The notes: a model not told the origin generated them from the sequence alone. 64,000 nucleotides of DNA from Cellulosimicrobium sp. ES-005 (GCF_040448685.1 NZ_CP159290.1:4340001-4404000), one strand, 5' to 3'. Numbered from the stretch's first letter, positions 1-16,538 are shown. Numbers and translations: made by a program.

Positions 1-1908
<1,908 letters not shown>

Positions 1909-1916
1909 GCCGGGAT

Positions 1917-1958
1917 CCGGTCCCGTGGTCCGAGGCACGGTCCGGACCGCGGGACCGG
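1917..1958. terminator. Hairpin terminator after mdh
   Basis: Sixteen-position stem (1917-1932 with 1943-1958, one G-U) and a 10-base loop, starting 9 bases after the mdh stop codon. Confidence 0.75.
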
Positions 1959-2053
1959 GGACGCTCCGGGGGCCGGACGGGAGCGGCGGTGCGGGGCGTC
2001 CGGGGATGGGTGACCGAGCGGAAATTCGCTGCGCCGTCGAGGGTGCCGCGCCG

Positions 2054-2059
2054 TAGGGT
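2054..2059 (+). promoter_or_regulatory. -10 box (TAGGGT) of the fused ABC exporter
   Basis: TAGGGT ends 9 bases before ATG 2069 and no Shine-Dalgarno sequence lies between, so the message is probably leaderless or nearly so. Confidence 0.5.
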
Positions 2060-2068
2060 CGACGGGCC

Positions 2069-5000
2069 ATGATCGACGCCACCCTGCCGACCGAGCAGCC
2101 CCCGAACCCCCCGACCACCCAGGACCCCACCCCGGCGGCGGGTGCGTCGCGCGCACCCGTCGACCCCGCCCGCCGCCTGGACTGGCGGCGCCTGCGCGGG
2201 CCGCTGGCCGTCGTCGCCCTCGTCGCGCTCACGCTCGGAGCGGTCGGTGCCGCGCTCGGGACCGTCATCGCGGGCTGGCTCGCCGACGACCCGACGACGG
2301 CGACGCTCCAGCTCCTCGCGCTGTGCGTCGTCGGTGCCGCGCTGCTCGACACCGTCGGCCAGGTCGTGTGGGCCGGCGTCGTCGACCGCGCCGAGGGGCG
2401 CCTGCGCGGCGACCTGCTCACGGCCGCCCTCCACCAGCCGCTCGCCACGCTCACGGAGCAGGCGGTGGGCGAGGTGCTCGACCGCGTGGACGACGACACG
2501 CACGCGGTCGGCACGCTGGTGCGCCGCCAGCTCTGGGGCGCGGGCCGCACGGTCGTCGGCGTCCTGCCGATGTGGGTCGTCGCGGGCCTCACCTGGTGGC
2601 CGGCCTGGATCCTCTTCCCGGTGCTCGGCGCGGTCGCCGCGGTGATCGTGCGCCCCATGCTGGGCGAGATCGCGCGCCGCAAGGTGATCGAGGAGGCCGC
2701 GTGGACGGACCACGCCGCGGCGTTCGAGGAGTCCGTCGCGGCGCGGGACGACCTGCGCACGAGCCTCGGCCAGTCGTTCGCGGTGCGGCGCCTCGCCGAG
2801 CGCTCGGCCCAGGTGCACCGGAAGTTCCAGGCCGTGCTCGTGATCGAGTCGCGCATGCTGCGGCGTGCCGGGCTCGTCCTCGCGTCGCTGCTCGCGGGCG
2901 TGGCCGTCGCGGGCGCCGCGCTCGCCGCCGACGGCGACCTGGGCGTCGACCGCCTCGTCACCCTGTTCCTCGTGACCGCGATGTTCGTGGGCCAGGTGGA
3001 CAACCTGGTCCACCACCTGCCGGACATCCAGGAGGGCATCGGGGCGCTCACGCGCATCCGGCAGATGCTCGCGGTCGAGCCCGAGCCGACGGGTGGGCGT
3101 ACGCTACCCGCCGGACCGGTGGGGATCGAGCTGCGCGACCTCCACTTCTCCTACGCCGAGGGCACGTTCGCGCTCGACGGCGTGAGCCTGCGGGTGCCCG
3201 CGGGCGAGACGGTCGCGCTCGTGGGGCGGACGGGGTCGGGCAAGTCGACCCTGGCGTCCCTCCTCTCGCGCGCGGTCGAGCCGCCGCGGGGCGCGGTGCT
3301 CGTGGGCGGCGTGGACGTGCGCGACCTCGACCTGCAGGCACTGCGCGCCGCGGTGGGGGTCGTGACGCAGCGCACCGAGATCCTCGCGGGCACGCTCGCG
3401 GAGAACGTCGCGCTCTTCGCCGACGTGCCGCGCGCCGACGTCGAGGCCGCGGTGCGCGAGCTGCGCCTCGACGACTGGGTCGCGGGCCTCCCCGACGGCC
3501 TCGACACGCTGCTCGGACCCGGTGGCACGTCGCTGTCGGCGGGGGAGGAGCAGCTCGTCGCGTTCGCGCGGCTGCTCGTCCGCGACGTGCAGGTCGTCGT
3601 GCTCGACGAGGCGACCGCGCGCATGGACCCGCTGACCGAGGCGCGCGTCGTCGCGGCCTCGGAGCGGCTGCTCGCCGGGCGGACGGGCGTGCTCGTCGCG
3701 CACCGTCTCTCGACGATCGAGCGGGCCGGGCTGCTCGCGGTCCTCGACCACGGGCGGGTCGTGCAGCAGGGCGAGCGGGCGGCGCTCGCCCGCGTCGCGG
3801 GCCCGTACCGCGACCTGCTCGCCGCGAGCGTCGCCGAGGAGACCGGGACGGGCGTCGTCGGCGCGCACCCCGGTGCGGGCGAGGCCCTGCTCGACGACGA
3901 CGGCGCGCGCGACGTGTCGCCCGTCCCGGGCGCGTCGGGCCGTCCCGGCGACGCCGACGGCGCGGCTGCGGACCGGGCGGCGGAGTCGGTCGGAGGCCGC
4001 CGACGGCGTGGCACGCCGCCGGTCCTCGCGGACCCCGGCGACGGGCCCAGCCTCGCTCGCGGGGTGCTGCACGCGCTGTTCGTGCGCCCCGCGTGGGGCG
4101 TCGTCGGCGCCCTGCTGTTCCTCGTGACGAGCCTCGTCTCGGCGCAGGGCGCCGTCACGGGCTTCCTTTGGGGCCGCGCCGTGCAGGACCTGGACGAGGG
4201 GTTCCCGGCGCAGCTGCTCGTGCCGCTCGCCGTGCTCCTCGTCCTCGCGCCCCTCTGCCTCGCGTGGGCGCTGTACGTCTACCCGCGCTGGTGGATCGAG
4301 GTGCTGCTGCGCGTGCGCATGGCCGTCATGGCCGGCCAGACGCGCCAGCACCGGCTCACCGCGACGCCCCCGGGCGAGGTGGTCGCGCGTGCCATGGACG
4401 CCGACCGCTTCGTCCGGTACGCGGACCGGTGGGTCGACTTCGTCAACGGCCTCGTCGTCGCGGGGGTCACGGCGCTGCTCAGCGGGTCGTGGCTCGCGGG
4501 CGCGGTGCTGCTCGCCGTGATGGTCGTGTCCGCGGCGGCGTCCGCGCTCGGGCGCCCGATCGCGGGCCGGTCGGCCACGCGGTCGTCGGCGGCGCGCGCC
4601 CGGTTCGGGCGGGCGCTGGTCTCGGCGCTCGACTCGGCGCGCACGGTCAAGCTCGCCGCCCGGACGCCGCAGGTGCACGCGCACCTGCGCGAGGTCGACG
4701 GGGGGCGCGTGCGGGCCGCGATCTTCGAGCACCGGGTGCAGGCCGCGCTCGACGGCGTCCCGCTCGTGATGATCCAGCTCGGCGTCGTGGCGGCGTGGGC
4801 CGGGCTGCTCGCGGGCACGTGGGACCTCGCGACCGCGCTCCTGGTCGCCAACGCGGTGACCGGCTTCGGCTGGTTCGGCGTGGTCGCGGGGGCAGTCGTG
4901 ACGGAGGCGCCGGGCACGCGCTCGTGGCAGCGCGCCACGAGCCGGTTCGCCGGGGGCACGGATCTCATGGACCTGCCACCCGGCGTCGACCTCCTCACGG

Positions 5001-5719
5001 GCGAGGCCCCCGTGCCCGACCCGGGGCCGCGCCAGCCGCTCGAGCGGCTCGAGCTGTCCGACGTCACCGCGCTGCACGACGACGGCACGATCGGCGTCCA
5101 GGGCGTCGACCTCGCGGTGCGTCGCGGCGAGCTCGTCCTCCTGCTCGGGCAGGTCGGGGCGGGCAAGTCGAGCCTGCTCTCGGCGTTGTCGGGCCTCATG
5201 GAGCACACGGGGCACATCCGGTGGAACGGGACCGACGTCGTCGACGCCCAGACGTTCCTGCGGCCGGGACAGGTCGCCCACGTGGCGCAGGTCCCGCGTG
5301 TGCTCTCGGGGACGTTCGCCGACAACGTGCGCCTCGGGCACGAGCGCGACGTGCACGGCCCGGTCGCGGCCGCGCGCCTGGAGCGCGACGTCGTCGAGGC
5401 CGGGGGCCACGAGGCGCTGGTGGGCCACCGCGGCGTCCGGCTCTCGGGCGGCCAGGTGCAGCGGCTCGCCCTCGCACGGGCGCTCGCGACCGACGCCGAG
5501 CTCCTGCTCGCGGACGACGTCTCGAGCGCGCTCGACGCGGCGACCGAGATCGAGCTGTGGACCTCGCTCCGGGAGCGCGGGACCACGGTGATCGGCGCGA
5601 CGTCGAAGCGTGCGGCGCTCGCGCGCGCGGACCGCGTCGTCGTGCTCGACGAGGGCCGCGTCGCGGAGGTCGGGCCGTGGCGCGACCTGGCACCGCGCTG
5701 GGGTCACCTGGCGGGCTGA
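2069..5719 (+). CDS. Fused two-half ABC exporter (TMD-NBD-TMD-NBD)
   Basis: A 1216-residue protein with two type-IV exporter halves in one chain; the substrate is unknown. Each half has about six predicted membrane segments (first block roughly residues 45-330, second 665-940). NBD1 has Walker [10 protein letters not shown] near 386, signature LSAGEEQ near 488, Walker B VVVLDEAT and switch histidine AHRLS. NBD2 has Walker [10 protein letters not shown] near 1026 and signature LSGGQVQ near 1124, but Walker B is LLLADDVS (Asp for the catalytic Glu) and the switch histidine is missing (IGATSKR near 1173). The NBD2 Walker site, which would pair with the NBD1 signature, is thus the degenerate site of an asymmetric exporter. 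Residues 590-660 form an Ala/Gly/Asp-rich linker. The gene stands alone with its own promoter and terminator. Drug or lipid export is possible but not shown. Confidence 0.9.
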   Translation: MIDATLPTEQPPNPPTTQDPTPAAGASRAPVDPARRLDWRRLRGPLAVVALVALTLGAVGAALGTVIAGWLADDPTTATLQLLALCVVGAALLDTVGQVVWAGVVDRAEGRLRGDLLTAALHQPLATLTEQAVGEVLDRVDDDTHAVGTLVRRQLWGAGRTVVGVLPMWVVAGLTWWPAWILFPVLGAVAAVIVRPMLGEIARRKVIEEAAWTDHAAAFEESVAARDDLRTSLGQSFAVRRLAERSAQVHRKFQAVLVIESRMLRRAGLVLASLLAGVAVAGAALAADGDLGVDRLVTLFLVTAMFVGQVDNLVHHLPDIQEGIGALTRIRQMLAVEPEPTGGRTLPAGPVGIELRDLHFSYAEGTFALDGVSLRVPAGETVALVGRTGSGKSTLASLLSRAVEPPRGAVLVGGVDVRDLDLQALRAAVGVVTQRTEILAGTLAENVALFADVPRADVEAAVRELRLDDWVAGLPDGLDTLLGPGGTSLSAGEEQLVAFARLLVRDVQVVVLDEATARMDPLTEARVVAASERLLAGRTGVLVAHRLSTIERAGLLAVLDHGRVVQQGERAALARVAGPYRDLLAASVAEETGTGVVGAHPGAGEALLDDDGARDVSPVPGASGRPGDADGAAADRAAESVGGRRRRGTPPVLADPGDGPSLARGVLHALFVRPAWGVVGALLFLVTSLVSAQGAVTGFLWGRAVQDLDEGFPAQLLVPLAVLLVLAPLCLAWALYVYPRWWIEVLLRVRMAVMAGQTRQHRLTATPPGEVVARAMDADRFVRYADRWVDFVNGLVVAGVTALLSGSWLAGAVLLAVMVVSAAASALGRPIAGRSATRSSAARARFGRALVSALDSARTVKLAARTPQVHAHLREVDGGRVRAAIFEHRVQAALDGVPLVMIQLGVVAAWAGLLAGTWDLATALLVANAVTGFGWFGVVAGAVVTEAPGTRSWQRATSRFAGGTDLMDLPPGVDLLTGEAPVPDPGPRQPLERLELSDVTALHDDGTIGVQGVDLAVRRGELVLLLGQVGAGKSSLLSALSGLMEHTGHIRWNGTDVVDAQTFLRPGQVAHVAQVPRVLSGTFADNVRLGHERDVHGPVAAARLERDVVEAGGHEALVGHRGVRLSGGQVQRLALARALATDAELLLADDVSSALDAATEIELWTSLRERGTTVIGATSKRAALARADRVVVLDEGRVAEVGPWRDLAPRWGHLAG

Positions 5720-5736
5720 CCTCCCCTCCCGCTCCC

Positions 5737-5798
5737 CGCCGAACCCGGGGTCGCTCCTCACCGGACGTGTTCCGTGGGGAGCGACCCCGGGTTCGGCG
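5737..5798. terminator. Long near-perfect hairpin, copy 1 of family A
   Basis: Bases 5737-5757 pair perfectly with 5778-5798. Three more pairs, one of them G-U, extend the stem to 24 positions around a 14-base loop. It follows the ABC exporter stop and is probably its terminator. A related hairpin with similar arms lies at 52585-52646. Confidence 0.75.
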
Positions 5799-5817
5799 TC
5801 TCCGGGGTTTCCGAGTC

Positions 5818-5846
5818 TTGCTGCAAGTTTCTGCAACCAGTACAGT
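5818..5846 (+). promoter_or_regulatory. Amylopullulanase promoter with CTGCAA repeats
   Basis: TTGCTG (5818-5823) and TACAGT (5841-5846) are separated by 17 bases, a well-formed -35/-10 pair. Two CTGCAA words at 5821-5826 and 5831-5836 are exactly 10 bases apart, overlapping the -35 box and spacer. CTGCAA/TTGCAG direct repeats are known operator elements of Streptomyces alpha-amylase and maltose promoters (LacI-type MalR control), so a maltodextrin-responsive repressor is inferred. The leader to the ATG is about 120 bases. Confidence 0.6.
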
Positions 5847-5975
5847 TCGGCTCAGCCGTACGCTGAGGAAGCCGCGGTCGACGTCGCCCGCTGCCGGTCT
5901 CGTCGTCCGTGGACTTGTCGGCCCTGCCCGCTCACGCGTGCGGTCCCGCACCAGCCACCGGACGAGGGAGTCCTC

Positions 5976-12167
<6,192 letters not shown>

Positions 12168-12173
12168 GTCGAA

Positions 12174-12238
12174 CGCCGAGGTAGAGCCCTGGTCATCACC
12201 AGGGCTCTACCTCGGCGCACCTCGGCTCTACCTCGGCG
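12174..12238. terminator. 20-bp perfect hairpin with an extra half-copy (family B)
   Basis: Bases 12174-12193 pair without mismatch with 12198-12217 around a 4-base loop. The 15-base tail of the right arm is repeated at about 12224-12238. It lies 6 bases after the amylopullulanase stop and probably ends its transcript. Confidence 0.7.
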
Positions 12239-12311
12239 GGGCCTCGGGTCTTTCTCGGTCGGCCGCGGCCGTCCTCGGGACGTCCTCGTGCTCTCCCGGC
12301 GGGGCGGGTGC

Positions 12312-12317
12312 TACGGT
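12312..12317 (+). promoter_or_regulatory. -10 box (TACGGT) of a GNAT gene
   Basis: TACGGT lies 8 bases before GTG 12326 with no ribosome-binding sequence, a leaderless arrangement that favours this GTG over the one at 12308. Confidence 0.55.
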
Positions 12318-12325
12318 CGCGAGCC

Positions 12326-12808
12326 GTGACCACCTCGCCCCGGCCCGCCGTCCGCCCGACGGCGGGGCTCGTGTTCCGCACGGCCGTCGCCGCCGACCTG
12401 CCTCGCGTGGTCGAGCTCATCGCCGACGACGCGATCGCACGCGACCGCACCGGCGACGTCGGCCCGGAGCACGAGGCGGCGTTCGCCGCGATCGACGCGG
12501 ACCCGAACAACGCCCTGGTCGTCGTGGAGCGCGACGGCGAGGTCGTGGGCACCATGCAGCTCACCGTGGTCCCGGGCATCTCCCGCCACGGAGCCTCCCG
12601 GCTGCTGGTCGAGGCGGTGCGCGTGGACCGCCGGCTGCGGGGCCAGGGCGTCGGGCGGGCCATGATGGCGTGGGCACACGCGTGGGGGCGGGAGCGCGGC
12701 TGCGCCCTCGCGCAGCTCACGTCCGACAAGCAGCGCGACGACGCCCACCGCTTCTACCGGTCGCTCGGCTACGAGCAGTCCCACGAGGGGTTCAAGCTGC
12801 CGCTCTGA
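12326..12808 (+). CDS. GNAT family N-acetyltransferase
   Basis: A 160-residue single-domain GCN5-related acetyltransferase that would move an acetyl group from acetyl-CoA to an amine; the acceptor is unknown. The acetyl-CoA loop is visible as RRLRGQGVGRAM at about residues 102-113, and the fold ends with the usual HRFYRSLGYEQSHEGF beta-bulge region. DGEVVGTMQLTVVPG forms the central strands. It is monocistronic, between the hairpin after the amylopullulanase and a palindrome shared with convergent purU. Neighbours give no hint of the substrate. Confidence 0.85.
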   Translation: MTTSPRPAVRPTAGLVFRTAVAADLPRVVELIADDAIARDRTGDVGPEHEAAFAAIDADPNNALVVVERDGEVVGTMQLTVVPGISRHGASRLLVEAVRVDRRLRGQGVGRAMMAWAHAWGRERGCALAQLTSDKQRDDAHRFYRSLGYEQSHEGFKLPL

Positions 12809-12832
12809 CGGCGGCCGCGTGCGGCCGCCGTC
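12807..12832. terminator. Bidirectional terminator between GNAT gene and purU
   Basis: Perfect 12-bp palindromic arms (12807-12818 and 12821-12832) with a 2-base centre. The left arm includes the end of the GNAT stop codon and the right arm ends 7 bases before the purU stop, so it can serve both convergent genes. Confidence 0.7.
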
Positions 12833-12838
12833 AGGGCA

Positions 12839-13759
12839 TCAGCGGAAGACGACCGTGCGGTGCCCGTCGAGGAGCACCCGGTGCTCGGCGTGCCACCGCA
12901 CGGCGCGCGCGAGCGTCTGGCGCTCGACGTCCTCGCCGATCGCGACCAGGTCCTCGACGCGGCGCGAGTGGTCCACGCGCTCCACGTCCTGCTCGATGAT
13001 CGGGCCCTCGTCGAGGTCGCCGGTCACGTAGTGCGACGTCGCGCCGATGAGCTTGACGCCGCGGTCGTGCGCCTGGGCGTAGGGCCGCGCGCCCTTGAAG
13101 CTCGGCAGGAACGAGTGGTGGATGTTGATGATGCGCCCGGGCATCTCGCGGCACAGGTCGTCGGAGAGGATCTGCATGTAGCGCGCGAGGACGACGAGCT
13201 CGACGTCGAGGTCGCGCACGAGCTCGCGCAGGCGCGCCTCGGCGTCGGCCTTGGTGTCCCTCGTCACGGGGACGTGGTGGAACGGCTTGCCGTAGAACGT
13301 CGCGATGTCCTCGAGGTCGCGGTGGTTGCCGACGACGCCCACGACCTCGATCGGCATGCCCTGGGAGCGCTCGCGGTACAGCAGGTCGACGAGGCAGTGC
13401 GGGGCCTTGGAGACCATGAGCAGCGTGCGGACCCGTCGCCCGACGACGTCGAGCTGCCACGTCATGGCGAACCGGGCCGCGACCTCCTCGACCGCCCGCT
13501 CCAGCTCGGCGCGCTCCGCGGCCGCGGTGACCTGCACGCGCATGAAGAACAGCCCCGAGAGCGGGTCGCCGAACTGCTGCGACTCCGTGATGTTGCCGCC
13601 GAGCCGCGCGAGGGCACCGGCGACGGCGTGCACGATCCCCGGCCCGTCCGGGCACGAGAGCGTGAGGACCCAGTGCGTGGGGTCGCCGATCGGGGTCTGC
13701 GCGGTGCGGAGCGCCGAGGTGTCGGGGACGTCGGCGCCACGGGGATCTGTCGTGGACAC
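12839..13759 (-). CDS. purU: Formyltetrahydrofolate deformylase
   Basis: Hydrolyses 10-formyl-THF to formate and THF, balancing the one-carbon pool and feeding formate to PurT-type purine synthesis. The protein has 306 residues. An N-terminal ACT domain (about 28-105, HWVLTLSCPDGPGIVHAVAG) senses glycine/methionine in the E. coli enzyme. The formyltransferase-like domain carries INIHHSFLPSFKGARPY and TSHYVTGDLDEGPI with the catalytic Asn, His and Asp. Start is GTG 13759, with a TACCCT box 7 bases upstream. glyA-folD about 7 kb away act in the same pool. Confidence 0.95.
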   Translation of the reverse strand: MSTTDPRGADVPDTSALRTAQTPIGDPTHWVLTLSCPDGPGIVHAVAGALARLGGNITESQQFGDPLSGLFFMRVQVTAAAERAELERAVEEVAARFAMTWQLDVVGRRVRTLLMVSKAPHCLVDLLYRERSQGMPIEVVGVVGNHRDLEDIATFYGKPFHHVPVTRDTKADAEARLRELVRDLDVELVVLARYMQILSDDLCREMPGRIINIHHSFLPSFKGARPYAQAHDRGVKLIGATSHYVTGDLDEGPIIEQDVERVDHSRRVEDLVAIGEDVERQTLARAVRWHAEHRVLLDGHRTVVFR

Positions 13760-13766
13760 CCCTCAG

Positions 13767-13772
13767 AGGGTA
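13767..13772 (-). promoter_or_regulatory. -10 box (TACCCT) of purU
   Basis: On the minus strand TACCCT is followed by 7 bases and GTG 13759, with no Shine-Dalgarno sequence, which suggests a leaderless message. Confidence 0.55.
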
Positions 13773-13854
13773 GCCGCGTCCCGGCGGTGCCGGGACCGCC
13801 GTCCGGCAGCCCGACATCACCCGGACACGCGCGGTCGCGCCGCGCGATGTCTGA

Positions 13855-13860
13855 CACGAT
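13855..13860 (+). promoter_or_regulatory. -10 box (CACGAT) of a GNAT gene
   Basis: CACGAT, keeping the conserved A at position 2 and T at position 6, ends 6 bases before ATG 13867. Leaderless arrangement with a weaker first base. Confidence 0.4.
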
Positions 13861-13866
13861 GTCTTC

Positions 13867-14385
13867 ATGAACGACGCGCAGATCACGACCCGCCTCGTCG
13901 ACGACGCCGAGGCCGGTGAGCTCCTGACCCTGCGGCGGGCGGCGTTCGTCACCGAGGCGCAGCTCTACCAGGACCCCAACATCCCCCCGCTGACCCAGAC
14001 CCTCCACGAGCTGCGCGAGGACCTCGCGCGCGAGGACGTCGTGACGATCGGCGCGTGGCTCGGCCCGCGCCTGGTCGGCTCGGTCCGGGTCGAGATCGAG
14101 GACAGCAAGGCGACGCTCGGGCGGCTCGCGGTCGCGCCGGACATGCAGGGCCGGGGCATCGGGACGCAGATGCTCTTCGAGGTGCTGCCCTATCTCCCGG
14201 AGCAGACCTCGGAGATCTGGGTCTTCACGGGCAAGGACTCCAAGCAGAACCTCGCGATGTACACCAAGCACGGGTACGAGGAGCAGTACGACAAGGCGGC
14301 CGGCGACCTCACCTACACCTACCTGCGCCGCATCCTGGGCGAGGCCGAGGCGCGCAACGAGTCGGACGCCGTCGGGCACGAGTAG
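13867..14385 (+). CDS. GNAT family N-acetyltransferase
   Basis: A 172-residue acetyl-CoA-dependent acetyltransferase of unknown acceptor. The acetyl-CoA binding loop is LAVAPDMQGRGIGTQML at about residues 83-99, preceded by the strand pair VGSVRVEIEDSKATLGR. WVFTGKDSKQNLAMYTKHGYEEQYD forms the last helix and strand typical of GNATs. The gene is divergent from purU, with about 107 bases between starts, and converges on the orphan ABC ATPase gene with only 12 bases between stops. The ATG at 13867 fits a leaderless start. Confidence 0.85.
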   Translation: MNDAQITTRLVDDAEAGELLTLRRAAFVTEAQLYQDPNIPPLTQTLHELREDLAREDVVTIGAWLGPRLVGSVRVEIEDSKATLGRLAVAPDMQGRGIGTQMLFEVLPYLPEQTSEIWVFTGKDSKQNLAMYTKHGYEEQYDKAAGDLTYTYLRRILGEAEARNESDAVGHE

Positions 14386-14397
14386 TCCCGGGAGGCC

Positions 14398-15198
14398 TCA
14401 GCCGCGCCGTGGGTACTGGGTGGCCGAGACCGACGAGTCGTGGCGCGGGGACGTGAGGGTCGAGGCGCCGGTGATCGCCGCGATGATCTCCTCGTAGCTG
14501 GCGTCGGGGCCGGAGAAGCTCCCGTTGTTCCGGCCGTGCCGCAGCACCTCGACCCGGTCCGCCACCGCGCGGACGTCGGTCATGTTGTGGCTGATGAGGA
14601 TGACGGCATGGCCCATGTCCCGCAGCCGCAGGATGTGCGTGAGCACCTCGGCGGACTGCGCGACGGACAGCGCCGCGGTCGGTTCGTCGAGCACGACGAT
14701 GCGGGGGGAGCCCAGGAGGGTGCGGGCGATCGCGACGCTCTGGCGCTGGCCGCCCGAGAGCGACGAGACCGGCACCCGTACCGACGGCACGCGCGCGTTG
14801 AGGTCGGCCAGCACGCGCCGCGCGGTCCCCTCCATGGTCGCCTCGTCGAGGCCCCGCCCCCGACGCAGCTCGCGGCCGAGGTAGAGGTTCGACACGACGT
14901 CGAGGTTGTCGCACAGGGCCAGGTCCTGGAAGACGGTCGCGATCCCGAGCGCGTGGGCGGCGGCCGGGGTCGGGATGACGACCGGGACGCCGTCGGACTC
15001 GATGAAGCCGGCGTCGGGCGTCAGCACGCCCGCGACGATCTTGGCGAGCGTGGACTTGCCGGCACCGTTGTCGCCGACCAGAGCGACGACCTCGTGCCGG
15101 TGGACCTCGAGCTCGACGCCGGTGAGGGCCTGGACGGCGCCGAACGACTTGTCGATCCCGTGCAGGGCGAGCGCCGGGACAGCAGGGCGGGTGGTCAC
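14398..15198 (-). CDS. Orphan sugar-type ABC ATPase (single NBD)
   Basis: A 266-residue cytosolic ATPase resembling one half of RbsA/XylG or a FrcA-type protein of carbohydrate importers. Walker A is GDNGAGKST (about residue 43), the signature is LSGGQRQ (about 151), Walker B is [11 protein letters not shown] and the switch histidine is in ISHNMTD, so it looks active. The GTG start overlaps the ROK regulator stop by 4 bases (GTGA), so the two are translationally coupled. No permease or binding protein accompanies it on this strand. It may pair with MmsB across the intergenic region or with a permease elsewhere. A signalling role with the ROK protein is speculative. Confidence 0.88.
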   Translation of the reverse strand: MTTRPAVPALALHGIDKSFGAVQALTGVELEVHRHEVVALVGDNGAGKSTLAKIVAGVLTPDAGFIESDGVPVVIPTPAAAHALGIATVFQDLALCDNLDVVSNLYLGRELRRGRGLDEATMEGTARRVLADLNARVPSVRVPVSSLSGGQRQSVAIARTLLGSPRIVVLDEPTAALSVAQSAEVLTHILRLRDMGHAVILISHNMTDVRAVADRVEVLRHGRNNGSFSGPDASYEEIIAAITGASTLTSPRHDSSVSATQYPRRG

Positions 15199-16406
15199 GT
15201 CGGGTCACCTTCGGTGGGGGAGGGGGCGACCACCGGGCCGTCGGTGGCCAGGTCGGTCGCGGCGAGCGCGAGGGAGAGCGCGCCGAGGACCTCGGCGCGA
15301 GAGCCGAGGTCCGACGCGAGGACCTCGACGGGGGCGATGGTGTTCGGGACGAGGTGGCGGCGCATCGACTCGCGGAACGGGGCCAGCAGGACCTCGCCGG
15401 TCTCGGCGAGCTCGCCCCCGACGACGACCGCCTGCGGGTTCAGCGCCGTCGCCAGACCGGCCACCACGGACCCGATCCGGTCCCCCGCGTCGGCGACGAC
15501 GCGGCGGCACCCCGGATCGCCGTCGAGCGCGCCCTGGACGAGGTCGTGCAGGGTGAGGTCCCCGTGGCTCGTCCGGACGAGGGCGAGCAGCGCGTCGGAC
15601 CCCACGACGGTCTCGAGGCACCCGCGGTTCCCGCAGCGGCAGATCGGGCCGGCCGGGTCGACCTGCATGTGACCGATCTCGCCCGCCGTCCCGGCGTAGC
15701 CCCGATGGACTCGGCCCCCGAGCACGATGCCGGCGCCGGTGCCGTAGGAGGCGCGCACGAAGATCGAGTCCCGGTACCCGCGCGTCGCGCCGAGCTCGTG
15801 CTCGGCGAGCGCCGCGAGGTTCGCGTCGTTGTCGACCTTGACGGGCCGTGCGAGCCGCTTGGCGAGCACCTGCCCGACGTGGACGTCGTCCCACCCGCGC
15901 ATCACCCCGCGCACGGAGATCATGCCGGTGTCCTCGTCGACCGGCGCCGGCAGGGCGACGCCGACGGTCAGCAGCTCGTCCGGCGCCGCACCGACGCGGT
16001 CCAGCATCTCGACGACGAGCAGGGCGGCCCGGTCCAGCCCGGTGTCGAGGCGGTGGTCGACGGGCAGGGGCATGTGCTGCTCGGCGAGGATCTCGCGCGT
16101 CGGGTCGGCGATCGCCACCGTGAGGCGGCGGCGCCCGAACTGGATCGCCGCGACGACGCCGAGCCGGCGCGCGAGCGTCACCATCTGCGCACGCCGCCCG
16201 GACCGGGACGCCGGGCGGGTGTCGACGACGCCCGCGCCGGTGAGCTCCTTGACGATCGTCGAGACGGTCGCTGTCGACAGCCCCGTCGCCTCGGCGAGCT
16301 CGACCTGGGTGAGACCCCCGAAGCGCCTCACCGCGTCGACGATGCGAAGTCGGTTCGCCTCTCGGAGGGACGCCTGCGACCCGGGGGTGGACCGGTCGCT
16401 GTTCAC
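15195..16406 (-). CDS. ROK-family transcriptional repressor
   Basis: A 403-residue sugar-responsive regulator. The N-terminus is a winged helix (about 14-70, GGLTQVELAEATGLSTATVS), followed by a sugar-kinase-like ROK fold with DNDANLAALAEHELG, GTGAGIVLGG and the zinc motif GHMQV..CRCGNRGCLE (CxCGxxGC, about residues 245-260). Gene order makes it the likely regulator of the divergent ChvE-MmsA-MmsB transporter and of the coupled ATPase gene. The 243-base divergent region holds an inverted repeat over the transporter -35 box. The inducer may be xylose, glucose or arabinose, but the sequence does not say which. The start is ATG 16406. Confidence 0.92.
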   Translation of the reverse strand: MNSDRSTPGSQASLREANRLRIVDAVRRFGGLTQVELAEATGLSTATVSTIVKELTGAGVVDTRPASRSGRRAQMVTLARRLGVVAAIQFGRRRLTVAIADPTREILAEQHMPLPVDHRLDTGLDRAALLVVEMLDRVGAAPDELLTVGVALPAPVDEDTGMISVRGVMRGWDDVHVGQVLAKRLARPVKVDNDANLAALAEHELGATRGYRDSIFVRASYGTGAGIVLGGRVHRGYAGTAGEIGHMQVDPAGPICRCGNRGCLETVVGSDALLALVRTSHGDLTLHDLVQGALDGDPGCRRVVADAGDRIGSVVAGLATALNPQAVVVGGELAETGEVLLAPFRESMRRHLVPNTIAPVEVLASDLGSRAEVLGALSLALAATDLATDGPVVAPSPTEGDPT

Positions 16407-16465
16407 ACGCGCAGGCTACACGGTGCGGCGCCGCGGAGGTCGGCCGCAGCGCGGATCCTCATGGC

Positions 16466-16538
16466 TTCGATGCTCGAACACAAAATGATTACGGGGTCTC
16501 TCGTGCGCTTGACCGGCGAACTCAAGCGCGGCTACGGT
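16466..16538 (+). promoter_or_regulatory. Promoter and putative ROK operators of the chvE-mmsAB operon
   Basis: TTGACC (16509-16514), an 18-base spacer and TACGGT (16533-16538) form a clear promoter. An inverted repeat, GCGCTTGA (16505-16512) and TCAAGCGC (16522-16529), overlaps the -35 box and spacer, where a repressor would block RNA polymerase. A second palindrome, TTCGA-TGC-TCGAA (16466-16478), lies closer to the regulator gene and could serve its own control. About 110 bases of leader and GAGGGAG precede ATG 16650. Confidence 0.65.
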
